A stretch of 64,000 bases of DNA from Streptomyces sp. MMBL 11-1 (GTDB lineage: Bacteria > Actinomycetota > Actinomycetes > Streptomycetales > Streptomycetaceae), in NCBI RefSeq assembly GCF_028622875.1, contig NZ_CP117709.1:4219001-4283000 (forward strand). The letters are read 5' to 3'. Position 1 is the stretch's first letter, and the number at the start of each line of letters is the position of its first letter. The notes beneath the pieces are model-generated. The model did not search any database. It was not told where the DNA came from and saw nothing but the letters and a program-made list of their open reading frames with translations. Position numbers and translations under genes: made by a program. Below, piece after piece: positions 26,960 through 35,980 of the stretch.

Positions 26960-28627
26960 TCAGGTGGGTGACATGCACGTGTCCTTCGACCGTTCCTGAC
27001 CAGAGCACATCAGTGGGTCTTGGGTCCACTGATGTGCTCTGGGCGCATCCCGAACGGTTTTGGGTGCGCTGGGTTGCCGCTTTCGCGTCCCGTTCGGCGG
27101 CACGTCTCTGTGGGCGTGGTCCGTTGCGGGTGGGCGGGTTCCCTCGCGCTCTTGTGCACCTGGTGCGGCCTGGGCGGTCCGATGCCCCACATGATCACTC
27201 CGGTCGTGTGGGGGCGGTGCCGTCCGACGCCGGATCGGGTGTCCGAGGGCGCGTCTCCCGATGGCGATACCGGCGGCATCGTGACGGGACATCTTTCGTC
27301 GGGGTGTGGTCAGCGGTTTCTGCCAGTGCTGGCCGCCCCACTTGGAGGTGTAGGCGGGATCGACAGCGATGATCGCCATACCCTGTTCCGCGGCCATCGA
27401 TACCAGCCGTGCCTTGAGTCTGCTGGTGGGGATGCCGGAGACCAACTGCCGGAACCTTTTGCGGCGGCCGTGCTTCTCCCGGGTCTTCTCCGCGCTGAAG
27501 TCGAGGTCCTCGATACCGATCCCGGTGACGCCGGTCTGTTTGGCCCAGTGCAGGAGCGGGGTCAGGGCGTGGCGTATCTGCGCATCACGGTGGTGGCTGG
27601 TGCCGGAGAGGTCGTAGGCGAAGTGGTGTGGTTCGCCGACGGGGTTGCCGTGCTGGTCGAGGTGGTAGGCGGCGAAGTGGTCGGCGTTGGTGTCGACACC
27701 GATCACACTCCCGGCCCGGGCAGTCTCCCACGGGATGTTCTGCACGAGAGGGCGTTGCCAGGACGCGGTCAGATACCAGCGGCCCCGGGCGGTGTCTAGG
27801 TGGACCCGGTAGGCGACAGCCCGGTTCGCCTGGATGCGGTCGGCCCATTCCACACCCCGGTGTGCGAAAGCCACTGTCGGTGCGAGGGTGTAGCGCCGGT
27901 GCTTGGTGTTGGCCAGGTGGGCCAAGGCGGCGGGCAGTATGATGCTGACTTGGCCGTCGGGGGTGACGCGGATGGTCTCGTTCCCGAATCGCTTTCCCGA
28001 CTCACCGTTCGCAGTCAGGGACCAGCGTTCCGCCTCCCACCGCTCCCGCCATCGTTCCTCGGTGAGCCCGGCGTCCGCGAGGTGGTGGCGGGTGTTGAGG
28101 AGGCGTTTGCCGCCGCGCACGACCCGCACCCGACCCGTACGCCAGTCCGCCACAGTGGCAGCATGCTGTGTCTCCAGGTCCGCGAGCCGGCGGGACTTGC
28201 GGAACCACTCGCCCTTGGAGCGGTATCCGCCCGCCGCACGCTTGGTGCCCTTCGCCCCGATCGGGAGTGACAACCGGTACTTCAGCGTCCGGATCCCGTC
28301 CTCCATCGACCGGATGTGCGCGGCCTGACAGCGACGGGCGAGCGCCCACTGATCGTTACTGGTCTGGGTGATCACCCCGGCGATCCGCGACGACGTCACC
28401 TTCGTCAGCTCCCGCTTACGCGACGCCCAGGTACCAGCACCATGTTCCAGGCCGTCCGCGCAGCGAATCTTCAGGTCACGCGAAGCGAGCGCGCCTTGGT
28501 GCTCACCGACCGCCCGCAGCACCCGCTCATCCTCGGCAGTGAGGAGCTTCAGGCGGTCCCGCACCGCCACCCCCGAAGGACTCGATACCACAAACGGCGC
28601 CGCCAACGCGCGCACACCCACCATCAC
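26960..28627 (-). mobile_element. TnpB-like (IS605/IS607-associated) RuvC nuclease gene, no TnpA nearby
   Basis: The protein, up to 555 residues, has the TnpB split RuvC site: Asp in VIGVDTNADHFAAY (RuvC-I), Glu in TGIGIEDLDFSAEKTREK (RuvC-II), and Asp in MSRHDAAGIAIGRRALGH (RuvC-III). Where TnpB normally carries a Cys4 zinc ribbon after VDPxxTSK, this protein has VDPAYTSKWGGQHWQKPL with no Cys. The basic N-terminal part (RSKGEWFRKSRRLADLE) is the expected nucleic-acid-binding half. TnpB proteins are RNA-guided DNA nucleases whose guide RNA comes from the 3' end of the gene. No TnpA gene is adjacent. The exact start is uncertain; several in-frame codons lie in the first 25 residues. Confidence 0.8.
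27000..27042 (-). ncRNA. Hairpin in the 3' end of the TnpB-like gene, candidate guide-RNA/right-end element
   Basis: A perfect 17-bp inverted repeat, CCAGAGCACATCAGTGG at 27000-27016 and CCACTGATGTGCTCTGG at 27026-27042, encloses a 9-nt loop. It lies 40-82 nt inside the 3' end of the TnpB-like frame. In IS605-type elements the right-end hairpin and the omega/re RNA overlap the end of tnpB, so position and strand fit. The element's outer edge would be near 26940-26998. Confidence 0.5.
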
Positions 28628-28747
28628 ACCTCCGCCCCAACGCCGGACAACCCGTCACCCAACCCAACGAGCAACCCTCGTCGAGGTCACCCATTCGGCT
28701 TCAGAACTCCTGTTCCTAGCTGTGCGCCCGGGCGCTACAACAGACTC

Positions 28748-29965
28748 ATGCACACCAAACCGGCAGCAGCCTTCGATCCCTGGTCGCCCGCGTTCGTCGC
28801 CGATCCCTACCCCGCCTACACCGCGCTGCGCGCCGCCGGCCGGGCGCACTGGTTCGAGCCGACGGGGCAGTGGCTGATCCCGCACCACTCCGACGTATCG
28901 GCCCTGCTGCGCGACCGGCGTCTCGGCCGGACGTATCTGCACCGCTTCAGCCACGAGGAGTTCGGCCGGACCCCGCCGCCCGCCGCGCACGAGCCGTTCA
29001 CCACGCTCAACGGGCAGGGAATCCTCGACCTGGAGGCCCCGGACCATCCCCGGATCCGGCGGCTGATCTCCAAGGCGTTCACCCCGCGTACGGTCGAGAA
29101 CCTCGCCCCGACCGTACGGCGGCTGGCGGCCGGGCTGGTCGACGCCTTCGTGGCGAAGGGCGGCGGGGACCTTCTCGCGGAGGTCGCGGAGCCGCTGCCG
29201 GTCGCCGTGATCGCGGAGATGCTGGGGGTCCCGGAGGCGGACCGGGGCCTGCTGCGGCCCTGGTCGGCGGCGATCTGCGGGATGTTCGAGCTCAACCCGT
29301 CGGAGGAGACGGCCGAGGCCGCAGTCCGGGCCTCCGTCGACTTCTCCGCGTATCTGCGCGGGCTCATCGCCGAGCGGCGCGCCGACCCCGGCGAGGACCT
29401 GATCTCGGCCCTCATCGCCGCCCACGACGAGGGCGAGCGGCTGACCGAGCAGGAGATGATCTCGACCTGTGTGCTGCTGCTGAACGCGGGCCACGAGGCG
29501 ACGGTGAACACCACGGTCAACGGCTGGCGCACGCTCTTCCACCACCCGGAACAGCTGGCCGCCCTGCGCGCCGACCCCGCGCTGCTGCCGCGCGCGATCG
29601 AAGAACTCCTGCGCTACGACACCCCGTTGCAGATGTTCGAGCGCTGGGTGCTGGACGACATCGAGATCGACGGTCAGGTGATCCGGCGGGGCGCGGAGGT
29701 GGCGCTGCTGTTCGGCTCGGCCAACCGGGACCCGGAGCGGTTCGCGCGCCCGGACACGCTGGACCTGACCCGGGAGGACAACCCGCACATCACCTTCGGC
29801 GCGGGCATCCACTTCTGTCTGGGCGCCCCACTGGCCCGGCTGGAGCTGGCCGCCTCCTTCGGGGAACTGCTCAGCAAGGCGCCGGCCCTGCGGATGACGG
29901 CCGAGCCCGCGTGGCAGCCGGGGTATGTGATCCGGGGACTGAAGGAGCTGCGGGCGGAGGTGTAG
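28748..29965 (+). CDS. Cytochrome P450
   Basis: The 405-residue soluble bacterial P450 carries an I-helix LLLNAGHEATVNT (AGHEAT in place of AG-x-x-T), the ExxR helix EELLRYDTPLQMFERW, and the heme-thiolate loop FGAGIHFCLGAPLARLE. N-terminal WSPAFVADPYPAYTALR and HEPFTTLNGQGILDLEAPDHPRIR are typical of actinobacterial CYP107-like enzymes. Substrate and redox partners are not visible. The ATG at 28748 is the first Met fitting the family. The 120 bp between it and the TnpB-like gene hold no gene and should include the element's left end. Confidence 0.93.
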   Translation: MHTKPAAAFDPWSPAFVADPYPAYTALRAAGRAHWFEPTGQWLIPHHSDVSALLRDRRLGRTYLHRFSHEEFGRTPPPAAHEPFTTLNGQGILDLEAPDHPRIRRLISKAFTPRTVENLAPTVRRLAAGLVDAFVAKGGGDLLAEVAEPLPVAVIAEMLGVPEADRGLLRPWSAAICGMFELNPSEETAEAAVRASVDFSAYLRGLIAERRADPGEDLISALIAAHDEGERLTEQEMISTCVLLLNAGHEATVNTTVNGWRTLFHHPEQLAALRADPALLPRAIEELLRYDTPLQMFERWVLDDIEIDGQVIRRGAEVALLFGSANRDPERFARPDTLDLTREDNPHITFGAGIHFCLGAPLARLELAASFGELLSKAPALRMTAEPAWQPGYVIRGLKELRAEV

Positions 29966-29992
29966 TGCGCCCGGGGTTCCTCGACCCCGGTC

Positions 29993-30337
29993 TCAGCAGG
30001 GCGAGCCGCAGTCCCGCACCGCCTGCGTGCCGGCCAGAACGTCGAAGACGTACCCGAAGGCGGCGATCCCCGCGACGGCCGCCACCAGCCCGAGCGCCGG
30101 GCGCCACCGGCCCCGCACGAGGGCGAAGGCGGCCAGGGCGGCGGCGGCCCCGCCCACGGCCATGACGGGCAGGCCCAGCCAGAAGACGTCCGGGTTGGTC
30201 TCGCTCTCGAAGCTGCCGAAGAGGCCTCTCCTGCCGTACGGGAGCCAGACCGCGATGCCGGCGAGGGTGCCGAGCACGGCGGTCAGACAGCCGGCGGTTC
30301 CGACGACGGCTTCCCGCCGTGAGTTCTGGATCTCCAT
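29993..30337 (-). CDS. Small integral membrane protein, unknown function
   Basis: The 114-residue protein has about three membrane helices: [43 protein letters not shown], and [21 protein letters not shown]. It ends with a two-Cys tail (CGSPC). No family is recognised. It is convergent with the P450 gene, with a 27-nt gap. Confidence 0.6.
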   Translation of the reverse strand: MEIQNSRREAVVGTAGCLTAVLGTLAGIAVWLPYGRRGLFGSFESETNPDVFWLGLPVMAVGGAAAALAAFALVRGRWRPALGLVAAVAGIAAFGYVFDVLAGTQAVRDCGSPC

Positions 30338-30401
30338 GCCCGGGGGGACGCGCCGGGGCGAGGGCGCGGTTCCGCCTCCGGAGGAACCGCCCCGGGCGCG
30401 C

Positions 30402-30430
30402 CCGGCCCCACCGGCGATCGAGGAGCGGGG
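30402..30430 (-). repeat. Second, diverged copy of the dispersed repeat
   Basis: In reverse orientation it reads CTCCTCGATCGCCGGTGGGG, differing at a few positions from the copy at 18317-18345. Confidence 0.55.
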
Positions 30431-30448
30431 CGGGGAGGAACCCGGGCC

Positions 30449-30721
30449 CTACGTCAGCGGGTACGACGACCTGCCCGACGCCTCGTCGATCTCGTCGTGC
30501 GCCTTGGTCAGCAGTTTCATCGCCAGTTCGTTGAGCGCCCTGGCCCCCGCGATCTCCTCGCCGACCCGCTGCTGGTCGGCGTCCGAGGGATGGCGGCTGG
30601 CGTAGCCGTGGGCGCGTACCTCTGTTCCGTCGGAGAGTCGGACGAGCGCCGCCGCGCGGGTGCGGTGGGTGTCCTCCTCGAATTCGAGGTCGATGTGCCA
30701 TCCGACAGCGATCCTGGTCAT
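30449..30721 (-). CDS. DUF1876 family protein
   Basis: The 90-residue protein matches DUF1876: [32 protein letters not shown], then [32 protein letters not shown]. These are small actinobacterial proteins of unknown function, often found in several copies per genome. The ATG at 30721 is chosen because GGAGGTG lies 5-11 nt upstream; a GTG three codons earlier overlaps that ribosome binding site. Confidence 0.8.
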   Translation of the reverse strand: MTRIAVGWHIDLEFEEDTHRTRAAALVRLSDGTEVRAHGYASRHPSDADQQRVGEEIAGARALNELAMKLLTKAHDEIDEASGRSSYPLT

Positions 30722-30754
30722 GACGGTCACCTCCGGGACGTCTCGGGCCGTCTT

Positions 30755-31639
30755 CTACCAGCGTGCGCCCGCGCTCCCGCCCGCGCTCGCCGGGCCCGGC
30801 AGCATCAGCCCCCAGGCGCCCGCCCTCACCGTCCAGGTCCGGGTGCGGACCGGCCCCCCGGTCTGTATGTCCGCCCGGTAGCGGAAGTCCGCGCCGGAGA
30901 CCGTGACGGCCTTGGCCTCCGCCGTCACGTCCTCGCCCGAGGAGGTGCGGACGACGACGTCGGCGAGGCCCCCGCCGCCCTGGGACGTCACCGAGACGCC
31001 CCGTACCGGCATGTCCAGGTCGCTCAGCAGCACCCCGTCCGCCTCGACGCGCAGGCGGTGCGTGCCCGGGTGCGTGCCGGCCGCGACCGGGGCCGGGCGG
31101 ACCAGGGAGGTCATCAGCGAGCGGCAGGTGTCCCAGACGGCCGTGACGCCCGAGTGCGGGCCTCCGGGGCCGGGCGGCGGCGGGGCCGGGGCGGGGATGC
31201 GCAGGTGGCCGAGGACGACGCCGTCACTGTCGTCGACCAGCAGGTCCAGGCGCCGCACCGCACCGTCCAGCGCGGTCCGCGCCGCCGCCACCGCGCCCCG
31301 GGGGACGCCGAGCGCGTGGGCCACCTCCAGGGCGTGCGCCGCGCCGACCGGGATCAGGGAGAGGACGCCGGTGGCCAGCTCCCGTTCGCGGTGGAGCTGG
31401 GCCACCGCGCGCAGCAGCGCGTGGTCGTCGCCGACCACCACGGGGCGGCGGGAACCCCGCCGGGACAGGGCCCGCGCGAACTCCTCGGGGGTGTCCGGAA
31501 GACAGATCTTGGCGTGCGAGCCGGCGCTCAGCACGTCCTTGGCGATACGGACGGACTCGCCGTCGGTCCGGCGGGCGACCGGGTCGATGACCACCAGGAG
31601 CTGGTCGTCGCCGTCGCCGGGGGGCTCTGCAGCCGACAC
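30755..31639 (-). CDS. Diacylglycerol-kinase-like protein
   Basis: The 294-residue protein follows the lipid-kinase/NAD-kinase-like catalytic fold: [62 protein letters not shown], and the second-domain segment [21 protein letters not shown]. In classical DagK the nucleotide loop is GGDGT; here it reads GDDHAL, so catalytic capacity is uncertain. The GTG at 31639 follows GAGGAAGGA. It is divergent from purA and conserved next to it in Streptomyces as I remember. Confidence 0.7.
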   Translation of the reverse strand: MSAAEPPGDGDDQLLVVIDPVARRTDGESVRIAKDVLSAGSHAKICLPDTPEEFARALSRRGSRRPVVVGDDHALLRAVAQLHRERELATGVLSLIPVGAAHALEVAHALGVPRGAVAAARTALDGAVRRLDLLVDDSDGVVLGHLRIPAPAPPPPGPGGPHSGVTAVWDTCRSLMTSLVRPAPVAAGTHPGTHRLRVEADGVLLSDLDMPVRGVSVTSQGGGGLADVVVRTSSGEDVTAEAKAVTVSGADFRYRADIQTGGPVRTRTWTVRAGAWGLMLPGPASAGGSAGARW

Positions 31640-31673
31640 CTCGGTCCTTCCTCGGGTAGCATCTTGGTGCAAG

Positions 31674-31701
31674 AGCCCCTTGCGCTATTGCGCCAGGGGC
31701 T
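31674..31701. promoter_or_regulatory. Stem-loop in the divergent region before purA
   Basis: AGCCCCT-T-GCGC (31674-31685) pairs with GCGC-C-AGGGGCT (31690-31701) around TATT, with one internal mismatch. A second hairpin, TGCCGTAC/GTACGGCA, is at 31741-31762. Both could lie in the purA leader. The first also looks like a terminator (TCGTCT follows). Role unproven. Confidence 0.4.
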
Positions 31702-31825
31702 TCGTCTATTCCGGGGCACCCGGTTCGACGGCTCAGGCTTTGCCGTACATCGTCGTACGGCAGGTACGACCTTGACGTACGCCCCCTGGCCTTGGACATG
31801 CCCCGCCCGGAAGGGGTGTACGCCT

Positions 31826-33109
31826 GTGCCCGCACTTGTGCTGCTCGGTGCTCAGTGGGGTGACGAGGGCAAGGGGAAGGCCACCGATCTCCTCGGTGGA
31901 TCCGTGGACTATGTCGTGCGATACCAAGGCGGTAACAACGCCGGTCACACGGTCGTCGTGGGCGACCAGAAGTACGCACTGCATCTCCTCCCCTCCGGAA
32001 TCCTGTCGCCGGGTTGTACCCCGGTCATCGGGAACGGTGTCGTGGTCGACCCGGCGGTCCTGCTCTCCGAGCTGAGCGGTCTGAACGAGCGAGGCGTCGA
32101 CACGTCCAAGCTTCTGATCAGCGGCAACGCTCATTTGATCACTCCGTACAACGTCACGCTCGACAAGGTGACCGAGCGCTTCCTGGGGAAGCGCAAGATC
32201 GGCACGACGGGCCGGGGCATCGGCCCGACGTACGCCGACAAGATCAACCGGGTGGGGATCCGCGTCCAGGACCTCTACGACGAGTCGATCCTGGAGCAGA
32301 AGGTGGAGGCGGCCCTGGAGCAGAAGAACCAGCTCCTGGCCAAGGTCTTCAACCGCCGGGCCATCGAGGCCGGCAAGGTCGTCGAGGACATGCTCCAGTA
32401 CGCGGAGCAGATCAAGCCGTTCGTCGCCGACACGACCCTGATCCTGAACGATGCCATCGACGAGGGCAAGGTCGTGCTCTTCGAGGGCGGCCAGGGCACC
32501 CTGCTCGACGTCGACCACGGCACGTACCCCTTCGTCACCTCGTCGAACCCGACGGCGGGCGGCGCCTGCACCGGTGCCGGTGTCGGCCCGACGAAGATCA
32601 GCCGCGTCATCGGCATCCTCAAGGCCTATACGACGCGGGTCGGCGCCGGTCCGTTCCCGACGGAGCTGCACGACGAGGACGGCGAGGCGCTGCGGCGCAT
32701 CGGCGGCGAGCGCGGTGTCACCACCGGCCGTGACCGCCGCTGCGGCTGGTTCGACGCCCCGATCGCGCGGTACGCGACCCGGGTCAACGGCCTGACCGAC
32801 TTCTTCCTCACCAAGCTCGACGTCCTCACCGGCTGGGAGCAGATCCCGGTCTGCGTGGCGTACGAGATCGACGGCAAGCGCGTCGAGGAACTCCCGTACA
32901 ACCAGACCGACTTCCACCACGCGAAGCCGATCTACGAGAACCTGCCGGGCTGGTCCGAGGACATCACGAAGGCCAAGACCTTCTCCGACCTGCCGAAGAA
33001 CGCGCAGGGTTACGTGAAGGCCCTGGAGGAGATGTCGGGCGCACCGATCTCCGCGATCGGCGTCGGCCCCGGCCGGACCGAGACCATCGAGATCAACTCG
33101 TTCCTGTAG
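31826..33109 (+). CDS. purA: Adenylosuccinate synthetase
   Basis: The 427-residue enzyme makes adenylosuccinate from IMP, aspartate and GTP, the first committed step to AMP. Signatures are [18 protein letters not shown] (P-loop-like and catalytic Asp), [10 protein letters not shown] (catalytic His), [37 protein letters not shown], and [13 protein letters not shown]. The GTG at 31826 follows GGAAGGGGTG. It is a housekeeping gene and marks the right end of the conserved block before the NRPS-PKS cluster. Confidence 0.97.
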   Translation: MPALVLLGAQWGDEGKGKATDLLGGSVDYVVRYQGGNNAGHTVVVGDQKYALHLLPSGILSPGCTPVIGNGVVVDPAVLLSELSGLNERGVDTSKLLISGNAHLITPYNVTLDKVTERFLGKRKIGTTGRGIGPTYADKINRVGIRVQDLYDESILEQKVEAALEQKNQLLAKVFNRRAIEAGKVVEDMLQYAEQIKPFVADTTLILNDAIDEGKVVLFEGGQGTLLDVDHGTYPFVTSSNPTAGGACTGAGVGPTKISRVIGILKAYTTRVGAGPFPTELHDEDGEALRRIGGERGVTTGRDRRCGWFDAPIARYATRVNGLTDFFLTKLDVLTGWEQIPVCVAYEIDGKRVEELPYNQTDFHHAKPIYENLPGWSEDITKAKTFSDLPKNAQGYVKALEEMSGAPISAIGVGPGRTETIEINSFL

Positions 33110-33142
33110 GAACGACTCCCGGGAGCGGCCGGGCGGCATCGC

Positions 33143-33179
33143 GGCGGCGGACGACGGGCATGACCCGTCGACCGCCGCC
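33143..33179 (+). terminator. Terminator hairpin behind purA
   Basis: GGCGGCGG-AC-GACGGG pairs with CCCGTC-GA-CCGCCGCC around CATGA. The rest of the gap to 33425 is less GC-rich, holds no gene, and contains further inverted repeats: ATTCCGGGG (33245-33253) with CCCCGGAAT (33267-33275), and GCGGAAT (33347-33353) with ATTCCGC (33358-33364). Confidence 0.7.
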
Positions 33180-33425
33180 GCACCCGTCGGGGCGGCGGCG
33201 ATTTCTTTTCCGCGTGCTCTCCGCGACGGGCATCATGGAACATCATTCCGGGGTCCGCTTGCCGCTCCCCGGAATCCGGCCCGCCCGCATCACGTGCGAC
33301 GCCCCGCATTTCCGGTTGCTGTTTTGCCCAGCTGCCGGAATGCGGTGCGGAATTCGCATTCCGCTTGTTGTCGAAATGCGCTCCACGGCTCGCGGCAGGA
33401 GCCGGCCCGGGTCGGACGAATTCTT

Positions 33426-34880
33426 CTACACCGGTTTCAGTGACGGCTCTCGCGCGGCGGAATCCGGCTGTGCGGCGCTGTCCTTGGCGAGAAGTACGGC
33501 GATGAGTACGGCGCCGAGAACGAGCAGCCCTGCGGCGATGGTGAGCGTCAGCGAAAAACCCTCTGTCGCCGCGCGCAACGGGCCGACGGAATCGGTCAGA
33601 TCCTCGCTGCGCCGGGTGGCCACGGAGACCAGGACGGCCAGGCCCACGGCGCCGCCGATCTGCTGCACCGAGCTGAGGATCGCCGAGCCGAGTCCGGCGT
33701 TCTCCTCGTCGGTGCCCCAGACCCCGGCGATGGCGAGGGCGGGGAAGCCGAGGCCGGAGCCGAAGCTCACCACGAGCATGCCGGGCAGCACGCCGAGCGC
33801 GTAACTGTCGTTCGGCGACACCCCGGAGAGCAGCAGGAGTCCGCCCGCGCTGATCAGGAACGCCAGCACCAGGGTCCACCGCAGCCCGAGTCTGACCACG
33901 ACGCGGGAGGAGCACCAGACTCCGGTGAGGATGCCCGCGCCGTAGGGCAGATAGCCGAGTCCGGCCTTGAGCGGGCCGTATCCCAGCACCGTCTGCAGGT
34001 GCAGCATCAGCAGGAAGGAGAGGGAGAAGAAGGCGGCGGTGAAGAGCAGGCCCGCGGTGTTGGAGACCGCGCGGATCCTGACGGAGAGGAACGACAGGGG
34101 GATCAGCGGATCCGCCGTGCGTGCCTCGACCACCACGAAGAGGGCCCCCAGGGCGACGCCGAGCAGCAGCGGCGCCAGGACCGACAGGTCGCTCCAGCCC
34201 GCCTCCTCGGTCTGGAGCAGGGCGTAGACCAGGGAGACGATGGCACCGGTGCCCAGCAGCGCTCCCGGGACGTCCAGCCGGGTGGGGCGGTCGGTGCGGC
34301 TCTCGCCGACCAGGCGCGGCAGGATCGCCAGGGCCAGGACGGCCACCGGCAGATTGATCAGGAAGATCCAGCGCCAGGACGCCAGGCCGGTGAGCGCGCC
34401 CGAGATCACCACCCCGGTCGTCCCGCCCAGGCCGGCGATGGCGCCCCAGATGCTGAGCGCCTTCGCGCGCTCCTTGCGGCCGGGGAAGAGCAGGGTGATC
34501 AGCGCCAGGGCCGCCGGGCTTGCCATGGCCGCGCCCGCGCCCTGGGCGAAGCGTCCGGCCACCAGTTGCCAGGGCTCCTGGGCGAGTCCGCAGAGCAGGC
34601 TCGCGGCGCCGAACAGGGTGACGCCCCAGAGGAAGACCCGGCGGCGGCCGATCAGGTCGCCGAGGCGGCCGAAGAGCAGCAGCAGCCCGCCGAAGGCGAG
34701 GAAGTACGCGTTGGCGACCCAGGTCAGGTCCGTGGTGCTGAAGCCGAGGTCGCTCCTGATGCTGGGGAGCGCGACGTTCACGACGGTGTCGTCCAGCACC
34801 AGCATGAACTGGACGAAGCAGAGAACGACGAGTGCGGCCTGCCGACGGCCGGGTGCGGCGGGGGTGGAGACCGCTGTCAT
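33426..34880 (-). CDS. MFS efflux transporter, DHA2 family
   Basis: The 484-residue 14-helix drug/proton antiporter shows QFMLVLDDTVVNVALPSI in helix 1, motif A GRLGDLIGRRRVFLWG, and motif C GAIAGLGGTTGVVISGAL. It is convergent with purA and separated from the cluster regulators by a 650-bp control region. It is probably the left-most gene of the NRPS-PKS cluster and a candidate self-resistance or export pump (inference). It is unlike the MFS at 37120 in sequence detail, so the two are not a recent duplication. Confidence 0.88.
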   Translation of the reverse strand: MTAVSTPAAPGRRQAALVVLCFVQFMLVLDDTVVNVALPSIRSDLGFSTTDLTWVANAYFLAFGGLLLLFGRLGDLIGRRRVFLWGVTLFGAASLLCGLAQEPWQLVAGRFAQGAGAAMASPAALALITLLFPGRKERAKALSIWGAIAGLGGTTGVVISGALTGLASWRWIFLINLPVAVLALAILPRLVGESRTDRPTRLDVPGALLGTGAIVSLVYALLQTEEAGWSDLSVLAPLLLGVALGALFVVVEARTADPLIPLSFLSVRIRAVSNTAGLLFTAAFFSLSFLLMLHLQTVLGYGPLKAGLGYLPYGAGILTGVWCSSRVVVRLGLRWTLVLAFLISAGGLLLLSGVSPNDSYALGVLPGMLVVSFGSGLGFPALAIAGVWGTDEENAGLGSAILSSVQQIGGAVGLAVLVSVATRRSEDLTDSVGPLRAATEGFSLTLTIAAGLLVLGAVLIAVLLAKDSAAQPDSAAREPSLKPV

Positions 34881-35294
34881 ACGGAGTCGTCCCTACGACG
34901 CCTGGGTGGGGTGGGCGCGTTCGTGCGGCCGGGGCTTCTGTGGCGGGGGCGCTTGGTCATCACCCGACGACGCTATGGAGGAGGCGTTGCCGACCGCAAT
35001 ACGATACCCAGCCAAACATACCCGGTGCGGGTATCTGGCCTGGGGAGCTGAACGGTTCGGGAGCGCGGTGGCGACGGGGCCTGACGTCGGCGGGGAGGTG
35101 GCGTCGGCGGCCGGCGAATCCATCCGGCGATGGCATCGGTTTTCAGCCATTCTGGGGTTTCGCGAGCGTGGCTGTGAGGTGTTTCCGGCACCGGAGAGCG
35201 GTATCCCGCGGGAATGTTCCTGTGTTCTGTGCCGGTGTGCGAAGCGGTGCTTCATGATTCACCTGCTTTGCGGTCAGGTGATGTCGGTGAGATC

Positions 35295-35323
35295 TTGACC
35301 TGTTCGGTAGGGCGGCATAATCT
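35295..35323 (+). promoter_or_regulatory. Sigma-70-type promoter upstream of the small LuxR gene
   Basis: TTGACC (35295-35300), a 17-bp spacer, then TAATCT (35318-35323). This would give a leader of about 200 nt before the start at 35528. An inverted repeat lies just upstream of the -35 box. Confidence 0.6.
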
Positions 35324-35448
35324 TTCTACTCGTGTAATTGATTCAAAATCTTCGCGAGATGAGGTTTGGTTGGGCGGATGTGCTGCGGCAGGAACTTCGA
35401 CTCCGGATGTCAAGAGGCCGACCGTATGTCAACGGTTGCCCCATCTGG

Positions 35449-35466
35449 TTAATGAGTGCTCATTAA
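35449..35466. promoter_or_regulatory. AT-rich palindromic operator
   Basis: TTAATGAGTGCTCATTAA is a perfect 8+2+8 palindrome, very AT-rich for this genome. TGAG-N2-CTCA cores are typical of TetR-family operators. The TetR gene 0.5 kb downstream is the natural candidate (inference). It lies between promoter and start of the small LuxR gene, where binding would block transcription. Confidence 0.65.
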
Positions 35467-35527
35467 TACGGATCAGCTTCATCTGCTGGTCAAGCCCTGC
35501 GGTGCTTCTCGCATTAAGGATCTCTCG

Positions 35528-35875
35528 ATGACGGCGATGCAGCTCAGTACACGGCAAATAGAAATCCTTTCCCTCATCGCGGCGGGCTACCGCGACAAAC
35601 AGATAGCCCAGCGCCTGGGCATGTCGGTCCGGACCGTCGACTCGCACCTGCAGCGTCTGTACGACCGGTACGGAGTCCGGAGCAGGGCCGGGATCGTCGC
35701 CAAGTGGCTTCTGGAGGGCGGGGTCCGGGGCCTGAAGCAGGCGGGGGCGACCTCGCTCATGGAGGCCTGCGCGTGCGACGAGCGCAAGCGGCGTCAGTGC
35801 GGTGAGCGGCGTGGGGGCGAGTCCGAGCCCGTCGCCGGCGGTCAGCTGGTGGAGGGGTCGCTGTCGCTCCGGTGA
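35528..35875 (+). CDS. Small LuxR-type HTH regulator
   Basis: The 115-residue protein is essentially a single LuxR HTH: LSTRQIEILSLIAAGYRDKQIAQRLGMSVRTVDSHLQRLYDRYGV. A Cys-containing basic tail follows (CACDERKRRQC). It has no receiver or sensing domain. The ATG at 35528 has AAGGA at 35516-35520; an in-frame GTG at 35456 would start inside the palindrome and is less likely. As the first regulator of the cluster it is a candidate activator of the biosynthetic operons. The Cys-x-Cys...Cys tail could bind metal or sense redox state (speculative). Confidence 0.8.
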   Translation: MTAMQLSTRQIEILSLIAAGYRDKQIAQRLGMSVRTVDSHLQRLYDRYGVRSRAGIVAKWLLEGGVRGLKQAGATSLMEACACDERKRRQCGERRGGESEPVAGGQLVEGSLSLR

Positions 35876-35980
35876 CCGGACGGCGCCTTCGCCCGCGCGG
35901 CGGTGCGCAGCCCGTCGGCGCGGTGACCCCGCGCGGTGTTCCTACTATGGGTGCGGAGTCGACAGAAGGGACCTCCGCCC

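Larger units (their letters stand above)
34881..35527. other. Long intergenic control region
   Basis: No convincing gene is present. From about 35250 the base composition is much less GC-rich than the genome. This part holds an inverted repeat TCACCTG/CAGGTGA (35257-35263 and 35273-35279), a promoter at 35295-35323, and a TetR-style palindrome at 35449-35466. It separates the divergent MFS and small LuxR genes. Confidence 0.7.

Noticed and set aside
35456..35527. Longer start (GTG 35456) for the small LuxR regulator
   Set aside because: It would begin inside the palindromic operator with no ribosome binding site. ATG 35528 has AAGGA at good spacing and starts just before the HTH.
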